Shown: positions 15,801 to 24,900 of the stretch, in pieces
Position numbering within the stretch: the first letter of the stretch is position 1
Layout: each line of letters opens with the position of its first letter
Source of the DNA: Bacteroidota bacterium
Lineage (GTDB): Bacteria; Bacteroidota; Bacteroidia; Cytophagales; Cytophagaceae
DNA: 64,000 nt
Direction of reading: 5' to 3'
Assembly (NCBI GenBank): GCA_023458555.1
Contig: JAEWYS010000001.1
Location: 434,001-498,000 of the forward strand
Made by a program: the position numbers and the translations under genes
Notes under the pieces: model-generated
Databases searched by the model: none
The model's input: only the letters and a program-made list of their open reading frames with translations
What the model was told of the DNA's origin: nothing

Positions 15801-18426
15801 TCAGCAGCATATTGCGTGCTGCATCGCCTTGGGGAACCCGGATTCCTACGTAGGAAGAATAGGGATAATAGGGGATGCTGAACTGATCTGTACTGAAATC
15901 TCCGCCTTCTTCAAAGACTCTTATCCTGAAGTTGGCATTTAATGCACCCGGAGCCGTACCTTCAGTGTGGACCCTTGCTTTGATAACAGCTTTTCCGTTC
16001 TGATCGATTTTGTCATTGAAAATATCCAGTTGCTCTGATTGAAAGATGCGACCCGGATCATCAAAGGTATATTCGGCAAACTTCGGAAAGCTGGTGGTGG
16101 TTTGCGTCAGCTTTAGTTCAACATTGGCTTTTAAATTCTTTGCAACCGCTCCATGTAGCCATTTGACTTCCATATTACCGGAAATTTGCTGATCTATAGA
16201 AGTGATTTTTTCTTTACCGAAATCAACTTTTATTTTCAGCCGGTTGGGCTTTATCGTTTCAATTTTAATCAGTCTGGTAAACTCTGCCCCGCCGACTTTC
16301 ATTCGGGCAATCCAGTTGCCTGTAGGGGCATCTTCGTCAGTTGCAGTAGGGAAATAATAGAAGTTATGCTTGGGAGTGCCATTTACCATGCGTTTTACAA
16401 TTTGCCCCTGAGGATTCTGGAGCTCAAAAATAACCGGATGGCTGCCGGTGTTATTTTCCAGCTTATTCTCAAGGATGAATGTCAGATGCAGAGAATCACC
16501 GGGCCGCCATACGCCGCGTTCACCATAGATATAACCTTTCAGTCCTTTTTGAATTTTTTGTCCGGATACATCAAAACTGGTGACAGAAAGACTTGAGCCA
16601 TCATCCAGTTTCAGATAGCCCCGCTGACTGTCTTTTTTTACAATCAGGAAAAAAGGCTGTCTGGCGGGGGATAGGCTGACGATACCATCCTGATTGGTTG
16701 CATTGCTTGTTAAAAGCTGTTGCTGGTAGTCATATACTTCAACGATTGCATTCGATTGAGGCTTTGCAGAAAGAAGATCAGTTACTGCTATAGTCAGCTT
16801 ATTGTTGGAACCTTTTTTTGCTATAATGCCGAGATCAGAGGCGAAAATATTCTTGGTTACACTTCTCCAGTCTCCATAATACGAGTTGCTGCATGGATTA
16901 TCCCGTTCTTGATAGTCATAATCCGGGGGATAATAATAATAGTCATAATCATAGTCCCAATAGCTGTACTCAGGCTCATCATAATTTTCATCACCATCGT
17001 AGGTATCGAATGAGCTCTCGGTCTGATTGCTCTCTTCCGGACAATTGTACCAGGTATTTTTTTTATTAAAGGAAAGCTTTATCTGGTAAGCTGCTCCAGG
17101 TTCTGTCTGAATTAATTCTGTTAAATTTAAAGCGTATTTTTTTAATCTGGAGTAATCGTTGGGATTCGTGTTATTGAGCGCTACAGTCTTTTGTACAACA
17201 ACGCTTCCTACCCGTTTAACTTCTCTGTTACCAGTAAATGTATTGACCTGAAAGAACTGATTGATATTACCTGAATGAATTTTAGTGATTTTAACATTGA
17301 CAGACTTCAGGCTGACTGCTTCAAACGGAAAGATCATACCATCGGTTGAGGGAAGAATCACACCTTTGTCGCTGATCTGGAGAGATGGTTTAAGCTCTTC
17401 GAATAAAATATCCAGTCGTTGGGTCTTGCCGAGTGGTTTACTATCTGTATTTTTAATATTCTCATTCAATACAATACTTTTAACTCCGGTCTGCCTCACA
17501 GACGGATAAACCCGGATGATGTTATTTTCAATGATAGTGCGTATATCTCCCGCATTCTCCAGAGCAATCAGACCTCTCAAGTCCTGGATCGCATCTAAGA
17601 GGTCTGAAAACTCAAGTCTTACGTATTGCTCATCGTTTTGTACTACGTTGGCACTTAACAATTCAAAATTCCCTAATGCCGGAATCTCATAATCCAGGCT
17701 ACCTTGCAGGTCAGCTTCGATCGGAGCGCCATTCCAGTTTAATGTAACCGAACCGGGCTTTTCACCTCTGGCTATATTTTCTATTTCGAAGAAATGGGTC
17801 AGGCGATCCCCATTATGATTCCAGCGAATGGGCAGCTTAGTATTATTTTGAGTAGCAGAAAGGATTTTTTCGACAGATTCTCCTGATGCGACATCGGCTG
17901 TCAGGATAGTACCTGAGAGCTTTTGTCTGTTTCTGCTGCCATCTTCATAAAAATGTAAGCCTTCTGTCTGTACATCGAAATACTGCTGCATAATCTGGAA
18001 GCTGAATGGAAATTTTTTCAGATTATCAGGGACAGACATAACTGCGCCCATATTGAAGGATACTTTATAGGCTTCGCCGCTTTTAAGACTTTTATCCGGG
18101 ACAAAACGTATGGTATTTGAATTGATCCATGAGGTGGTTCCCTGTATACCAGGTTTTATGTCAAACAGCTTTTCGTCTATAGGGTGATTGAATTGATCCG
18201 GTCTGGCAACTTCGGAGGTAAAAGTGATCAGGATAGGAGACTCACTGGAAATAATTCCGCTTGTAAATCCGCTGATATATGGTCGGAATGCTTCATCGAA
18301 TTTATAATTCTGTGATGATTCGGATTGGATAAGTGTTGTAATGATTATGGCAGTAACGGAGCAAACTGCAATTCCGGCAAGTATAAGCTTAGCCTTGCCG
18401 GAGTTAAATAAATTCTTGAACAGCAT
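12820..18426 (-). CDS. Bacterial alpha-2-macroglobulin (YfhM-like), thioester type
   Basis: 1868 residues. One N-terminal hydrophobic segment (LILAGIAVCSVTAIIITTLI) anchors it; the Cys in it is a poor lipobox. The rest is the bacterial A2M series of MG beta-domains, then the bait/anaphylatoxin-type region and alpha-helical thioester domain. The thioester motif GCIEQ is intact with Cys1413. Bacterial homologues trap proteases in the periplasm, protecting the cell when the envelope is breached, and pair with PbpC, which could repair the wall. Around residues 470-520 there is an acidic, Tyr-rich low-complexity insertion (YWDYDYDYYYYPPDYDYQE). ATG at 18426. Confidence 0.93.
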   Translation of the reverse strand: MLFKNLFNSGKAKLILAGIAVCSVTAIIITTLIQSESSQNYKFDEAFRPYISGFTSGIISSESPILITFTSEVARPDQFNHPIDEKLFDIKPGIQGTTSWINSNTIRFVPDKSLKSGEAYKVSFNMGAVMSVPDNLKKFPFSFQIMQQYFDVQTEGLHFYEDGSRNRQKLSGTILTADVASGESVEKILSATQNNTKLPIRWNHNGDRLTHFFEIENIARGEKPGSVTLNWNGAPIEADLQGSLDYEIPALGNFELLSANVVQNDEQYVRLEFSDLLDAIQDLRGLIALENAGDIRTIIENNIIRVYPSVRQTGVKSIVLNENIKNTDSKPLGKTQRLDILFEELKPSLQISDKGVILPSTDGMIFPFEAVSLKSVNVKITKIHSGNINQFFQVNTFTGNREVKRVGSVVVQKTVALNNTNPNDYSRLKKYALNLTELIQTEPGAAYQIKLSFNKKNTWYNCPEESNQTESSFDTYDGDENYDEPEYSYWDYDYDYYYYPPDYDYQERDNPCSNSYYGDWRSVTKNIFASDLGIIAKKGSNNKLTIAVTDLLSAKPQSNAIVEVYDYQQQLLTSNATNQDGIVSLSPARQPFFLIVKKDSQRGYLKLDDGSSLSVTSFDVSGQKIQKGLKGYIYGERGVWRPGDSLHLTFILENKLENNTGSHPVIFELQNPQGQIVKRMVNGTPKHNFYYFPTATDEDAPTGNWIARMKVGGAEFTRLIKIETIKPNRLKIKVDFGKEKITSIDQQISGNMEVKWLHGAVAKNLKANVELKLTQTTTSFPKFAEYTFDDPGRIFQSEQLDIFNDKIDQNGKAVIKARVHTEGTAPGALNANFRIRVFEEGGDFSTDQFSIPYYPYSSYVGIRVPQGDAARNMLLTDTSHTISLVTIDDNGKPVSGRKLDMQLYKLDWKWWWDNSENDLSNILESNYKRPIQTGSVTSSNGKASWQLRINYPEWGRYYLRVYDNVSKHSSGKIIYVDWPGWAGKSKENTNGSHHLLSFTADKEKYAVGEDISLAIPGSAGGRALISVENGSNVIETHWFETQNGKNTFTFKASEAMAPGVYINITLLQPHANTANDHPIRLYGIIPVKVENKNSILKPIIETPETYKPEETASISVSEANGQPMTYTLAVVDEGLLDLTRFKTPDPWSEFYAREALGVKSFDMYEYVIGALGQKINRLISIGGDAELRNKDAGKAKRFPPVVRYMGPFELAQGKTATHSFRMPQYIGSVRVMAIAGNPSGAYGHAEKAVPVRKPLMVLATLPRVLGPEEYVALPVNIFAMTPQTKSVQVEVKTDKLIDINDNSKKTIHFSTPGDEVVNFYLKAKAATGTSKILVTATSGSEKATYEINIEIRNPNSPITKTEEKILSAGETASFTHSVFGVSGSNKTTLEVSSIPPVNLEKRLQYLIQYPYGCIEQTTSAAFPQLYVLELTQPENGLAGRIQANVNSAINRLKSFQLPEGGFSYWPGMEDYNSWSTSYVGHFMLEAEKKGYVLPVGMKSQWIKFQRKASQNWTDRGNNSDLSQAYRLFTLALAGEPETGAMNRLREMKNLSATAAWQLAAAYTLAGQDDAANSLISTNPRTIPSYQEMSNNFGSTTRDKAVILYVMGLMKKHTAGMAMLKEVSQALSSESWMSTQETAYCLLAVSKFLNSGGIKSSSVSFTYQPDNDKIIKGTTDLKIAQVSIPLSAKEVSIKNTSDGSLYFRLIRTGTPAAGQEETSNNNITLKVSYKNKEGHDIDPAILEQGTDFIAEVSIYNPGSTGTLQNVALKQIFPSGWEIHNYRMDAGMSQQAGSIPTYQDIRDDRVYTFFDLPARSTKTFRIMLNAAYLGKFYLPSVYAEVMYNGSTNALVPGKWVEVVSPGSDGFSMME

Positions 18427-18830
18427 TCGTTCTAATGATTATGAATGAGATAAAAGTATTAGAAAGTATATGATCCGAATATAAACGTAAGTTCAGAAAA
18501 TCTGAGATGGGCAGAAGCTTTATTTTTATCCACAATCAAAGATTTGCACACAGCATTCCCGATAGCCGCATGCGCAGCTGTTTTTCTTTTTACCTTCTCG
18601 TATTGTCTTTTATAGCTATTTATACGGCTGTTCGGTGCAGTATGTTGTTATGCAATGCAAAAAGGAATATATCAAGGACGGGTTCCTGCCGATTCTTGGA
18701 AATGAATAGCTAATTAATTGCATATTATTAATGTTTTTTATTATTTTTCGCCTTAAAATAAAGAGTTAAAATAATATACGAAGCAACTAGTATTTTACGA
18801 TTAATAACTAACATAACTTAAAGAAACTTT
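18427..18830. other. Divergent intergenic region
   Basis: Separates the alpha-2-macroglobulin gene (minus) from the coiled-coil protein gene (plus). I see no supported gene. A candidate plus-strand promoter is TTG at 18718-18720, 21 nt, TATTTTTC at 18742-18749, which misses the last base of the -7 consensus. The leader to the ATG at 18831 would be about 75 nt. Confidence 0.4.
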
Positions 18831-19790
18831 ATGGAATCAAAAGCTCCGGAGCCTAAAAAAAACACAGGCGCCAAAAAAGAAGAAAAGAACAGTAGTACTG
18901 GTTTAATTATAGTGCTGGTATTGTCTATTCTGACCAACATCGGACTTGGGATAGGCTTGTTTATCAACATGAACAGAGTCAGTGAACAGGAAAGTATAAT
19001 TGCTTCCCTGAATAATGAGGTAACACAAAAGGATGCAGAAGTACAAAGTAAAACAACTGAGCTGGAAGGCTTGCAAACAGACCTGGAACGGATCAGAGAG
19101 GAAAGAGAAAAGCTGGGATTGTCCAATGATTCTTTAAACGACCGGATTGCCACATTAGGAGCTACGATTGCCAAGCTTAAACAAACAACAAAGCTTGATT
19201 CTGATACTAAGCGCAAGCTTGAAAAAATGATTGCTGATCTTAGAGCTGAAATTCTTGAGAAGGATCAGCAGATTGCTGTTCTGATCGGGGAAAGAGATTC
19301 TCTTGCAACAGGTCTGAGTGAAGCAACTTTTGAAAAAAATAAGCTTGGAGACAGTCTGAGAAGCGCTGCAAGCGCTTTGGCATATGCAGCAATTCTCAAA
19401 GCCGAGAATGTTAAAGTTGTGGCTTTGAAGGAAAATGGAAAGGAGTTTGAAGGGGAAGAGCTTAAAGGAAGCAGAATTGACCGTATTAAAGTGAGCTTTT
19501 CTCTTGCCGATAATAAAGCGGCTAAGAAGGATAATAAAGGATTTTTTGTAGCGCTGACTACTCCTAAAGGTGAAGTCTTTTCTGATCCGAATAATGGAGG
19601 TGGTATGATTACCCTGGCTGACGGATCAGAAGTGCTTTATACAATGAATCAGGCTATGAAGTTTGATAATACCAATCAGAAACTGACTTTTACAATGCTT
19701 AAAGGGTTTAACTATATTCAGGGCTTGTATAAGGTAACTATATATTCGGAAGGTTACCATATTGGTGAAGGCAGCTTTAAGGTAAAATAA
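18831..19790 (+). CDS. Membrane-anchored coiled-coil protein of unknown function
   Basis: 319 residues. A Lys/Glu-rich cytoplasmic tail (residues 1-24) precedes one membrane helix (GLIIVLVLSILTNIGLGIGL). Residues about 45-185 are a long coiled coil with repeated LNNEVTQKDAEVQ-type heptads. The C-terminal ~125 residues form a beta-rich domain (GFFVALTTPKGEVFSDPNNG; GLYKVTIYSEGYHIGEGSFK). The topology suggests an inner-membrane rod holding a periplasmic beta domain. This architecture recurs in Bacteroidota but I know no assigned role. It is monocistronic and ends at a strong terminator. Confidence 0.75.
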   Translation: MESKAPEPKKNTGAKKEEKNSSTGLIIVLVLSILTNIGLGIGLFINMNRVSEQESIIASLNNEVTQKDAEVQSKTTELEGLQTDLERIREEREKLGLSNDSLNDRIATLGATIAKLKQTTKLDSDTKRKLEKMIADLRAEILEKDQQIAVLIGERDSLATGLSEATFEKNKLGDSLRSAASALAYAAILKAENVKVVALKENGKEFEGEELKGSRIDRIKVSFSLADNKAAKKDNKGFFVALTTPKGEVFSDPNNGGGMITLADGSEVLYTMNQAMKFDNTNQKLTFTMLKGFNYIQGLYKVTIYSEGYHIGEGSFKVK

Positions 19791-19814
19791 TAATTTTCCT
19801 GATCGCTCTGTAGC

Positions 19815-19861
19815 AAACAGAAAGGGGCTCTTTATTTTATCTAAAGAGCCCCTTTCTGTTT
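19815..19861. terminator. Strong bidirectional terminator hairpin
   Basis: A 20-bp perfect inverted repeat, 19815-19834 and 19842-19861, with a 7-nt loop. Its GC-rich core GGGGCTC/GAGCCCC is flanked by A and T tracts, so it can stop the coiled-coil gene on the plus strand and also serve the thioredoxin gene on the minus strand. Confidence 0.9.
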
Positions 19862-19942
19862 GATGTTTTTGTGAATTAATACGACCCCGATTTTCTGTTT
19901 CTGATTAGCTATAAAACCAATACGAGGCAAATCTGCGTTATT

Positions 19943-20953
19943 TTATTTTTTTATAAGCTGCTCGTAAAAGTCGGAAAATGATTTCGACTGAAAATGATCT
20001 TCCTTAAAGAACATCAAAACCGGTTTAAGAAATGAAGGTGTCATATACTGAGGAACCGGACTTATGAGCTCATTTCGTTCATTTAGAATTAAAACAGCGG
20101 GTAGTTCAACCTGGTTTTTCAGGGCAGCATGTGCCAGTTGATGAAAAATACCTGTATTATACAATTTCTGGTTAAGAATAGTAATGGTATCCCGAGAAGT
20201 AATATCAAATCGGGCAGTATAATAATTTTCATTCAGATAGCGGACAATATCTGATTGACGATAAGTCGTACTGTCCATTACCTTACAGCTTATGCAATCC
20301 GGACTGGTCAGATGTATCAGAACCTTGCGGGGAGAGTCCTGGTTCTGATTTAATGCGTCCTGCAGCGGGAGCCAGTTAACGGTTGCCTGCTCGGATTTCG
20401 GAACCGGGGAAGCCGGAGTAAAAGTGCTGTCAAAGTAAGCTATAAAGTCGTTGATGTTGGCATCTGTGTATATTTTTTCTTTATAAAAAACCAATATAGG
20501 AGCTATGGTTTTTGCCTCAAGATATCCCGGTACAAGAGTGGAGTGTTGAAACTGGTCATTCATAAATAGCGTTGTCGGATACGAGAGTCGCTGAGGAGAC
20601 AGTTTCGCGGCAAGCTGATGAGTTCCTTTTCCGGTAGCAACAGGATTGACATAGGTTGTACCCTGATACCGGATGGTATCTTTGGTTTCTGCATTAAAAG
20701 CCACCGGATAAAAGTAGGTATTGATATAATCGGCAACCTGAGGATCGGAGTAGGTCGTAAGCATCATCCGTTTGCACCAGCCGCACCAGTCCGTATATAC
20801 GTCAACCAGGATGGGTTTGGGATTTTCTTTGACTTTCTTTTCAGCTTCTTCAAAAGACAACCAGTTGACAAGCCCTTGCATTTTGGGCTGCTGACTGTAG
20901 GAAGTACATGCAAATAGCAGCAACACAGCTAAGCAAAAAAATGTTCTTTTCAT
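19943..20953 (-). CDS. Exported protein with two thioredoxin-like domains
   Basis: 336 residues from the ATG at 20953; the frame runs to a TTG at 21025, but the signal peptide (MKRTFFCLAVLLLFACTSYS) starts at 20953. LFAC could be a lipobox or simply the end of the signal. The first thioredoxin fold has the active site WCGWC (DVYTDWCGWCKRMM); the second has SPDCISCKVMD, a CxxC embedded in a thioredoxin_7-like context. Both halves share a repeated organisation (W-L-x-(F/L)-(E/Q)-(E/D)-A near each start), suggesting internal duplication. Likely a periplasmic thiol-disulphide enzyme; partners unknown. Confidence 0.8.
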   Translation of the reverse strand: MKRTFFCLAVLLLFACTSYSQQPKMQGLVNWLSFEEAEKKVKENPKPILVDVYTDWCGWCKRMMLTTYSDPQVADYINTYFYPVAFNAETKDTIRYQGTTYVNPVATGKGTHQLAAKLSPQRLSYPTTLFMNDQFQHSTLVPGYLEAKTIAPILVFYKEKIYTDANINDFIAYFDSTFTPASPVPKSEQATVNWLPLQDALNQNQDSPRKVLIHLTSPDCISCKVMDSTTYRQSDIVRYLNENYYTARFDITSRDTITILNQKLYNTGIFHQLAHAALKNQVELPAVLILNERNELISPVPQYMTPSFLKPVLMFFKEDHFQSKSFSDFYEQLIKK

Positions 20954-21188
20954 AACAGAAAATAATCGGTCTAAAACAAATAACGAAAGTAGTACAAAAG
21001 TATTGACATCGTTTATAAATTTCAAAAATCAATTGATTTTTTACAAAGTATATTTTTTATAGTTAATTGATTTTTAAATATTTGATATTATTTATTTAAA
21101 TATATTGTTTAATGGTGATTTACTGCCCGGAGATATTATTTTGTTTCAGTGGAAAGGTTTTCAAAAAGATTTTGTTGAGAATACAAAG

Positions 21189-21198
21189 AGGAGGTGAT
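21189..21198 (+). promoter_or_regulatory. Extended perfect Shine-Dalgarno
   Basis: AGGAGGTGAT lies directly before the ATG at 21200. It is complementary over ten bases to the usual 16S 3' end (ATCACCTCCT). Most genes in this window and phylum lack such a site; it also decides the start, because the GTG at 21194 overlaps it. Confidence 0.8.
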
Positions 21199-21199
21199 T

Positions 21200-21487
21200 A
21201 TGAAGAAGAAGGCTGTAGAAATAGGCGACGTATATGTTACTCCCCAAGGTAGTCTGTGTAGATTTGAGTATTTCGAAGATGAGCTTAGTCAGAAGGAATT
21301 TCTTGACAGAGTTCGGCATAGCAATGATTTCTTTCTTGATGAACAGGTCTTTAAGATTGAAATAAACTGTATGTTTGTGAATGAATATGTCGAAAATCAC
21401 CCGTTGTTTCCGCTGATGGTATGGGATGATGATGAGATTATGTTTGGCTTTAATCCCAGATTTGTCAGTAAACGTCTTGGTTGGTAA
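21200..21487 (+). CDS. Small acidic protein with strong Shine-Dalgarno
   Basis: 95 residues from the ATG at 21200, starting MKKKAVEIGDVYVTPQGS. It is acidic and rich in Phe and Asp/Glu (EYFEDELSQKEFLDR; MVWDDDEIMFGFNPRF), probably a compact cytoplasmic alpha/beta protein. No signal peptide, no family recognised. It has a Shine-Dalgarno of exceptional strength and ends 3 bp before the convergent response-regulator gene. Confidence 0.7.
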   Translation: MKKKAVEIGDVYVTPQGSLCRFEYFEDELSQKEFLDRVRHSNDFFLDEQVFKIEINCMFVNEYVENHPLFPLMVWDDDEIMFGFNPRFVSKRLGW

Positions 21488-21490
21488 GTG

Positions 21491-21919
21491 CTATTCTGAT
21501 TTTACTTTGTTCATTTTGATGGAATAATAGTGATATGCCTGCTCGATCTTTTCGAGTGTCAGTGGTTTGGGCATATATCCGATTACTTCATCAAAAACGG
21601 CAATTTCTCTGATATCATCTTCTCTGAAGAACTGGGAAAGAACAATTACCCGGGTAATGTTTCTGGCAGCGGTTTTGGTATTGGAAAACTTTTTCAGAAA
21701 AATCAGTCCGTCCATAACCGGCATACTGATATCCAGAAAAATAAGCTCAGGAAATTTTTTGTGCGGATTCAGCAGATAATTCAGGGCGGCTTTTCCATCG
21801 GAAACCATGCTGACTTCTTCGGCGATTCTGGAGTTTTCGAGTAACCGTTTGGTCAAATGATTACTGAGAATATCATCGTCAACCAGCAAAATTTTGTTCA
21901 GCTTAAATGGCAGTCTCAT
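21491..21919 (-). CDS. Single-domain response regulator (CheY-like)
   Basis: 142 residues, only a receiver domain. Asp pocket LLVDDDILS (residues 11-19), phospho-acceptor Asp63 in FLDISMPVMDG, and the conserved Lys in MPKPLT. No output domain, so it acts through protein contact with a kinase or effector. Typical of the stand-alone receivers in Bacteroidota. No kinase is adjacent; smc lies immediately upstream on the same strand. Confidence 0.93.
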   Translation of the reverse strand: MRLPFKLNKILLVDDDILSNHLTKRLLENSRIAEEVSMVSDGKAALNYLLNPHKKFPELIFLDISMPVMDGLIFLKKFSNTKTAARNITRVIVLSQFFREDDIREIAVFDEVIGYMPKPLTLEKIEQAYHYYSIKMNKVKSE

Positions 21920-21960
21920 ATATATCTAAGCCGGACGGGTTGTAAATTGTTTCAGAAAGG

Positions 21961-24900
21961 TCAGGCCAGGGAACGCAAATCTACCGGTACAAGGCGAGAT
22001 ACACCTTGTTCGATCATGGTTACTCCGTAGATAATATCCGTACTGGACATCGTACGTTTGTTGTGTGTGACAATAATAAACTGAGACTCTTTTGAGAACT
22101 TGCGGATAATATTATTGAATTTGTCAATGTTGGCATCATCCAGCGGCGCATCAACCTCATCAAAGATACAGAACGGAGCCGGTTTGATCAGGTAGATAGC
22201 AAACAAGAGGGAGATAGCTGTCAGTGTTTTTTCACCACCGGATAGCTGATTGATTGTCAAAGGTCTTTTTCCTTTTGGCTTGGCCATAATCTCAATAGCC
22301 GAATCGAGCGGATTGTCCGGAGAGGAAAGACTTAAATCGCAGGTGTCTTCCTCCGTAAAAAGTGACCGGAAAACGTGCTGAAAGTTGGTTCTGATCTTTT
22401 CATATGCCTCCATAAATGTTTCTTTGGCAACCACGTCTATTTCTCTGATTGTGTCAAGCAACGTCGTTTTAGCCTTTAGAAGGTCTTCTTTCTGATCAAT
22501 AATAAACTGATGTCGCTCCTTGATCTCATCGTATGCTTCCATAGCCATAGGGTTGATGGGACCGATACGATCGATTTTTTCACGGACAGACGCTACATGT
22601 TGTTTCAGCTCGGGTTCGGATTCTTCTATCGGAGCAGAATCCTCCTTCATGATTTCATCAAGATTTATATTAAACTCTACCGACAGACGGTCTTTAACAG
22701 AGTTAAGAGACAGCTTGTTTTCATTGAGCCGGTTTTGTAGTTCGGTAAACAGAAGGTCGTTGGTTTCCTTCTGCTTGCGTATTTCCCGGCTTATTTTCTC
22801 CGAATCATCTATTGCTGCCCGAATCGAATAGTATTCTTTTTCAACTTCATTCAGGCCTTGTTCGATAGCTTCCTGCTCTTTGTAAAACTCAACAAGCTCA
22901 TCATCCTGGATATCGGCTTTGTCAAGCAGGGTTTTTATCTCTTCATCCGTTTTCCTGAGTTCCTGCAGGTTTTTATCAATACGATCTCTGCTTCCTTCAA
23001 GGGACTGCTTTTTAAAGCTTATTTCCTGTTCCAGGCTGTTTAATTTATTCTGAAACTGGTGTAGCTGAATATTAGCCTGATTGTATGCTGCAGACTTCTG
23101 ATTGAAAAGTTCATTTTGGCGGATGAGATCATCATTAATTTCATTAAGCCGATCTTCAAACTCACTCAGCTGTTCCTTTTCTGCTTTTAGCTTAGGGGTA
23201 TTATCAGCAATTTCTTCCTGAATCTTCTGAATTTTTTCCAGAATATCCTCTTTGCGAAGTGCATTATTGCTCAAAAACTGATTGTATTGTTCCTGCTTGG
23301 TCCTGAGAGAAACAAAATCCTGAGAGATCAGATTGATTTCTTTCTTTAAAGCTTCTATCTGGTCTTTCTGCAGGCCTTCCTTATAATTTACAAGTTCCTT
23401 TTGTTTTTTCTCAATAGAGCGTTTTACGGATTCAAGCTCATTGCTCAGGCTTTTTATTTCTTTGTCAAGTTTTTCCAGGTTTTTTGCTCGTCCTATTCTT
23501 TTTCCTTCAAAAAGTCCGACAGAGCCTCCTGTGATGCTATACTGTCTTTTGGTTATTTTACCGTTCTGGGTAATGAAAATATAAGAACCATCATCCGGAA
23601 TCTCGTCCTGCCTGTCAGTAAGAATATAAACTTTGTCCAGAATATATTCGATCAGCTTTTGATAGTTGACATCGTACTCAACAATGTCCAACGCACATTT
23701 TGCAGTTTCAAAGCTGGTTTTTTCAGCCGGAGTAAATGAGGCGAAACTGGAGAGAATAAAAAAGTTAGCCTTGCCTTTTGATGCATTGCTCAGCAGATTG
23801 ACAGCCTGATAAGCCTGATCTTCGTCCTGAACTACATAATAGTTCATAAAAGGTTCCAGATAATTCTCAATCGAAAGCCTGTATGATTCTTCGCAGGTCA
23901 GAATATCAGAAAGGAGAGGTGTATCCTTTCCCCATGTGGCGCTTTTTCGCAGAAACTTAATAGCTTCCGGGAAGCCTTCCAGGTTTTCAACCATGGATTT
24001 GGTTAAACTGTACTCATTCTGACGGGCATCCAGTTTACGATTCAGTTGAGTAAGCTGATCTTTTATGGAGTCAATTTCCTGCTCGGTTACCCCAATTTTG
24101 TGTAGCAGTTCTTTTTCAAATTCTTCGAACTTTTGAAGATCGGTATTTTTTTTATCAAGAAGACCTTCTGTTTCTTTAAGTTTTGAGTCAAACTCTGCTA
24201 TACGTGCACTGTTTTCATCATCGTCGGTGGATGTTTTTTCCAGCTCCTGTTTAAGACTGGAAAGCTGAATATTGCTTATTTCCAGACTCTTGTTGAGATT
24301 ATATACAGTTTCCTGTTGTCTTTTCTGGCTGTTATTGATGACATTGGCTTCTTCCTGAAGAGCAGTATTTTTTTGCTTCTGTTCATCATATGCCCTTTTT
24401 AATGTTTCCAGCTGAGCTTCATGTTCAGATAATAGTTTATCAGCGCTTTCGAGTTCTCTTTCGAGGCTTTGAATACTGAAGTCAGCTCTGTCACAGCTTT
24501 TTTTATCTTGTTCGAGCTGTTCGTTAATACTTTCTTTTTTGTCATTAAGAAAGCGCAGACGTTCATTTTTTATTTTTTTCTCGCTTTCGTACTGCCGGAT
24601 TCTGGCTACGTGCTCATTAAGCGTTTTTTGTCTGGAGGAAAGGGTTTTTTCCCGGTTGACAAGTTCCGTCTTGTTTTTTTCAATCTCAACTTCTTTTTCC
24701 TGCAACTGGGTGTTTAGAGCTATTCTTTTATCGGTAAGCGAGTCAAGGTCTCTTTGAATGGATACTTGTTCCTCACGTTGTTTCCCTAGGCTTACCTTTG
24801 CCAGCTTAACACTGGCTGACTTGTATTCTTCCTTCAGATCGAAATACTTCTTCGCCTGTCTGGCCTGTTTCTCAAGACTCTTAAGATTGCCGGTAATTTC

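Noticed and set aside
18507..18713. 68-codon plus-strand frame
   Set aside because: Compositionally odd, no start signal or homologue pattern, in a divergent promoter region.
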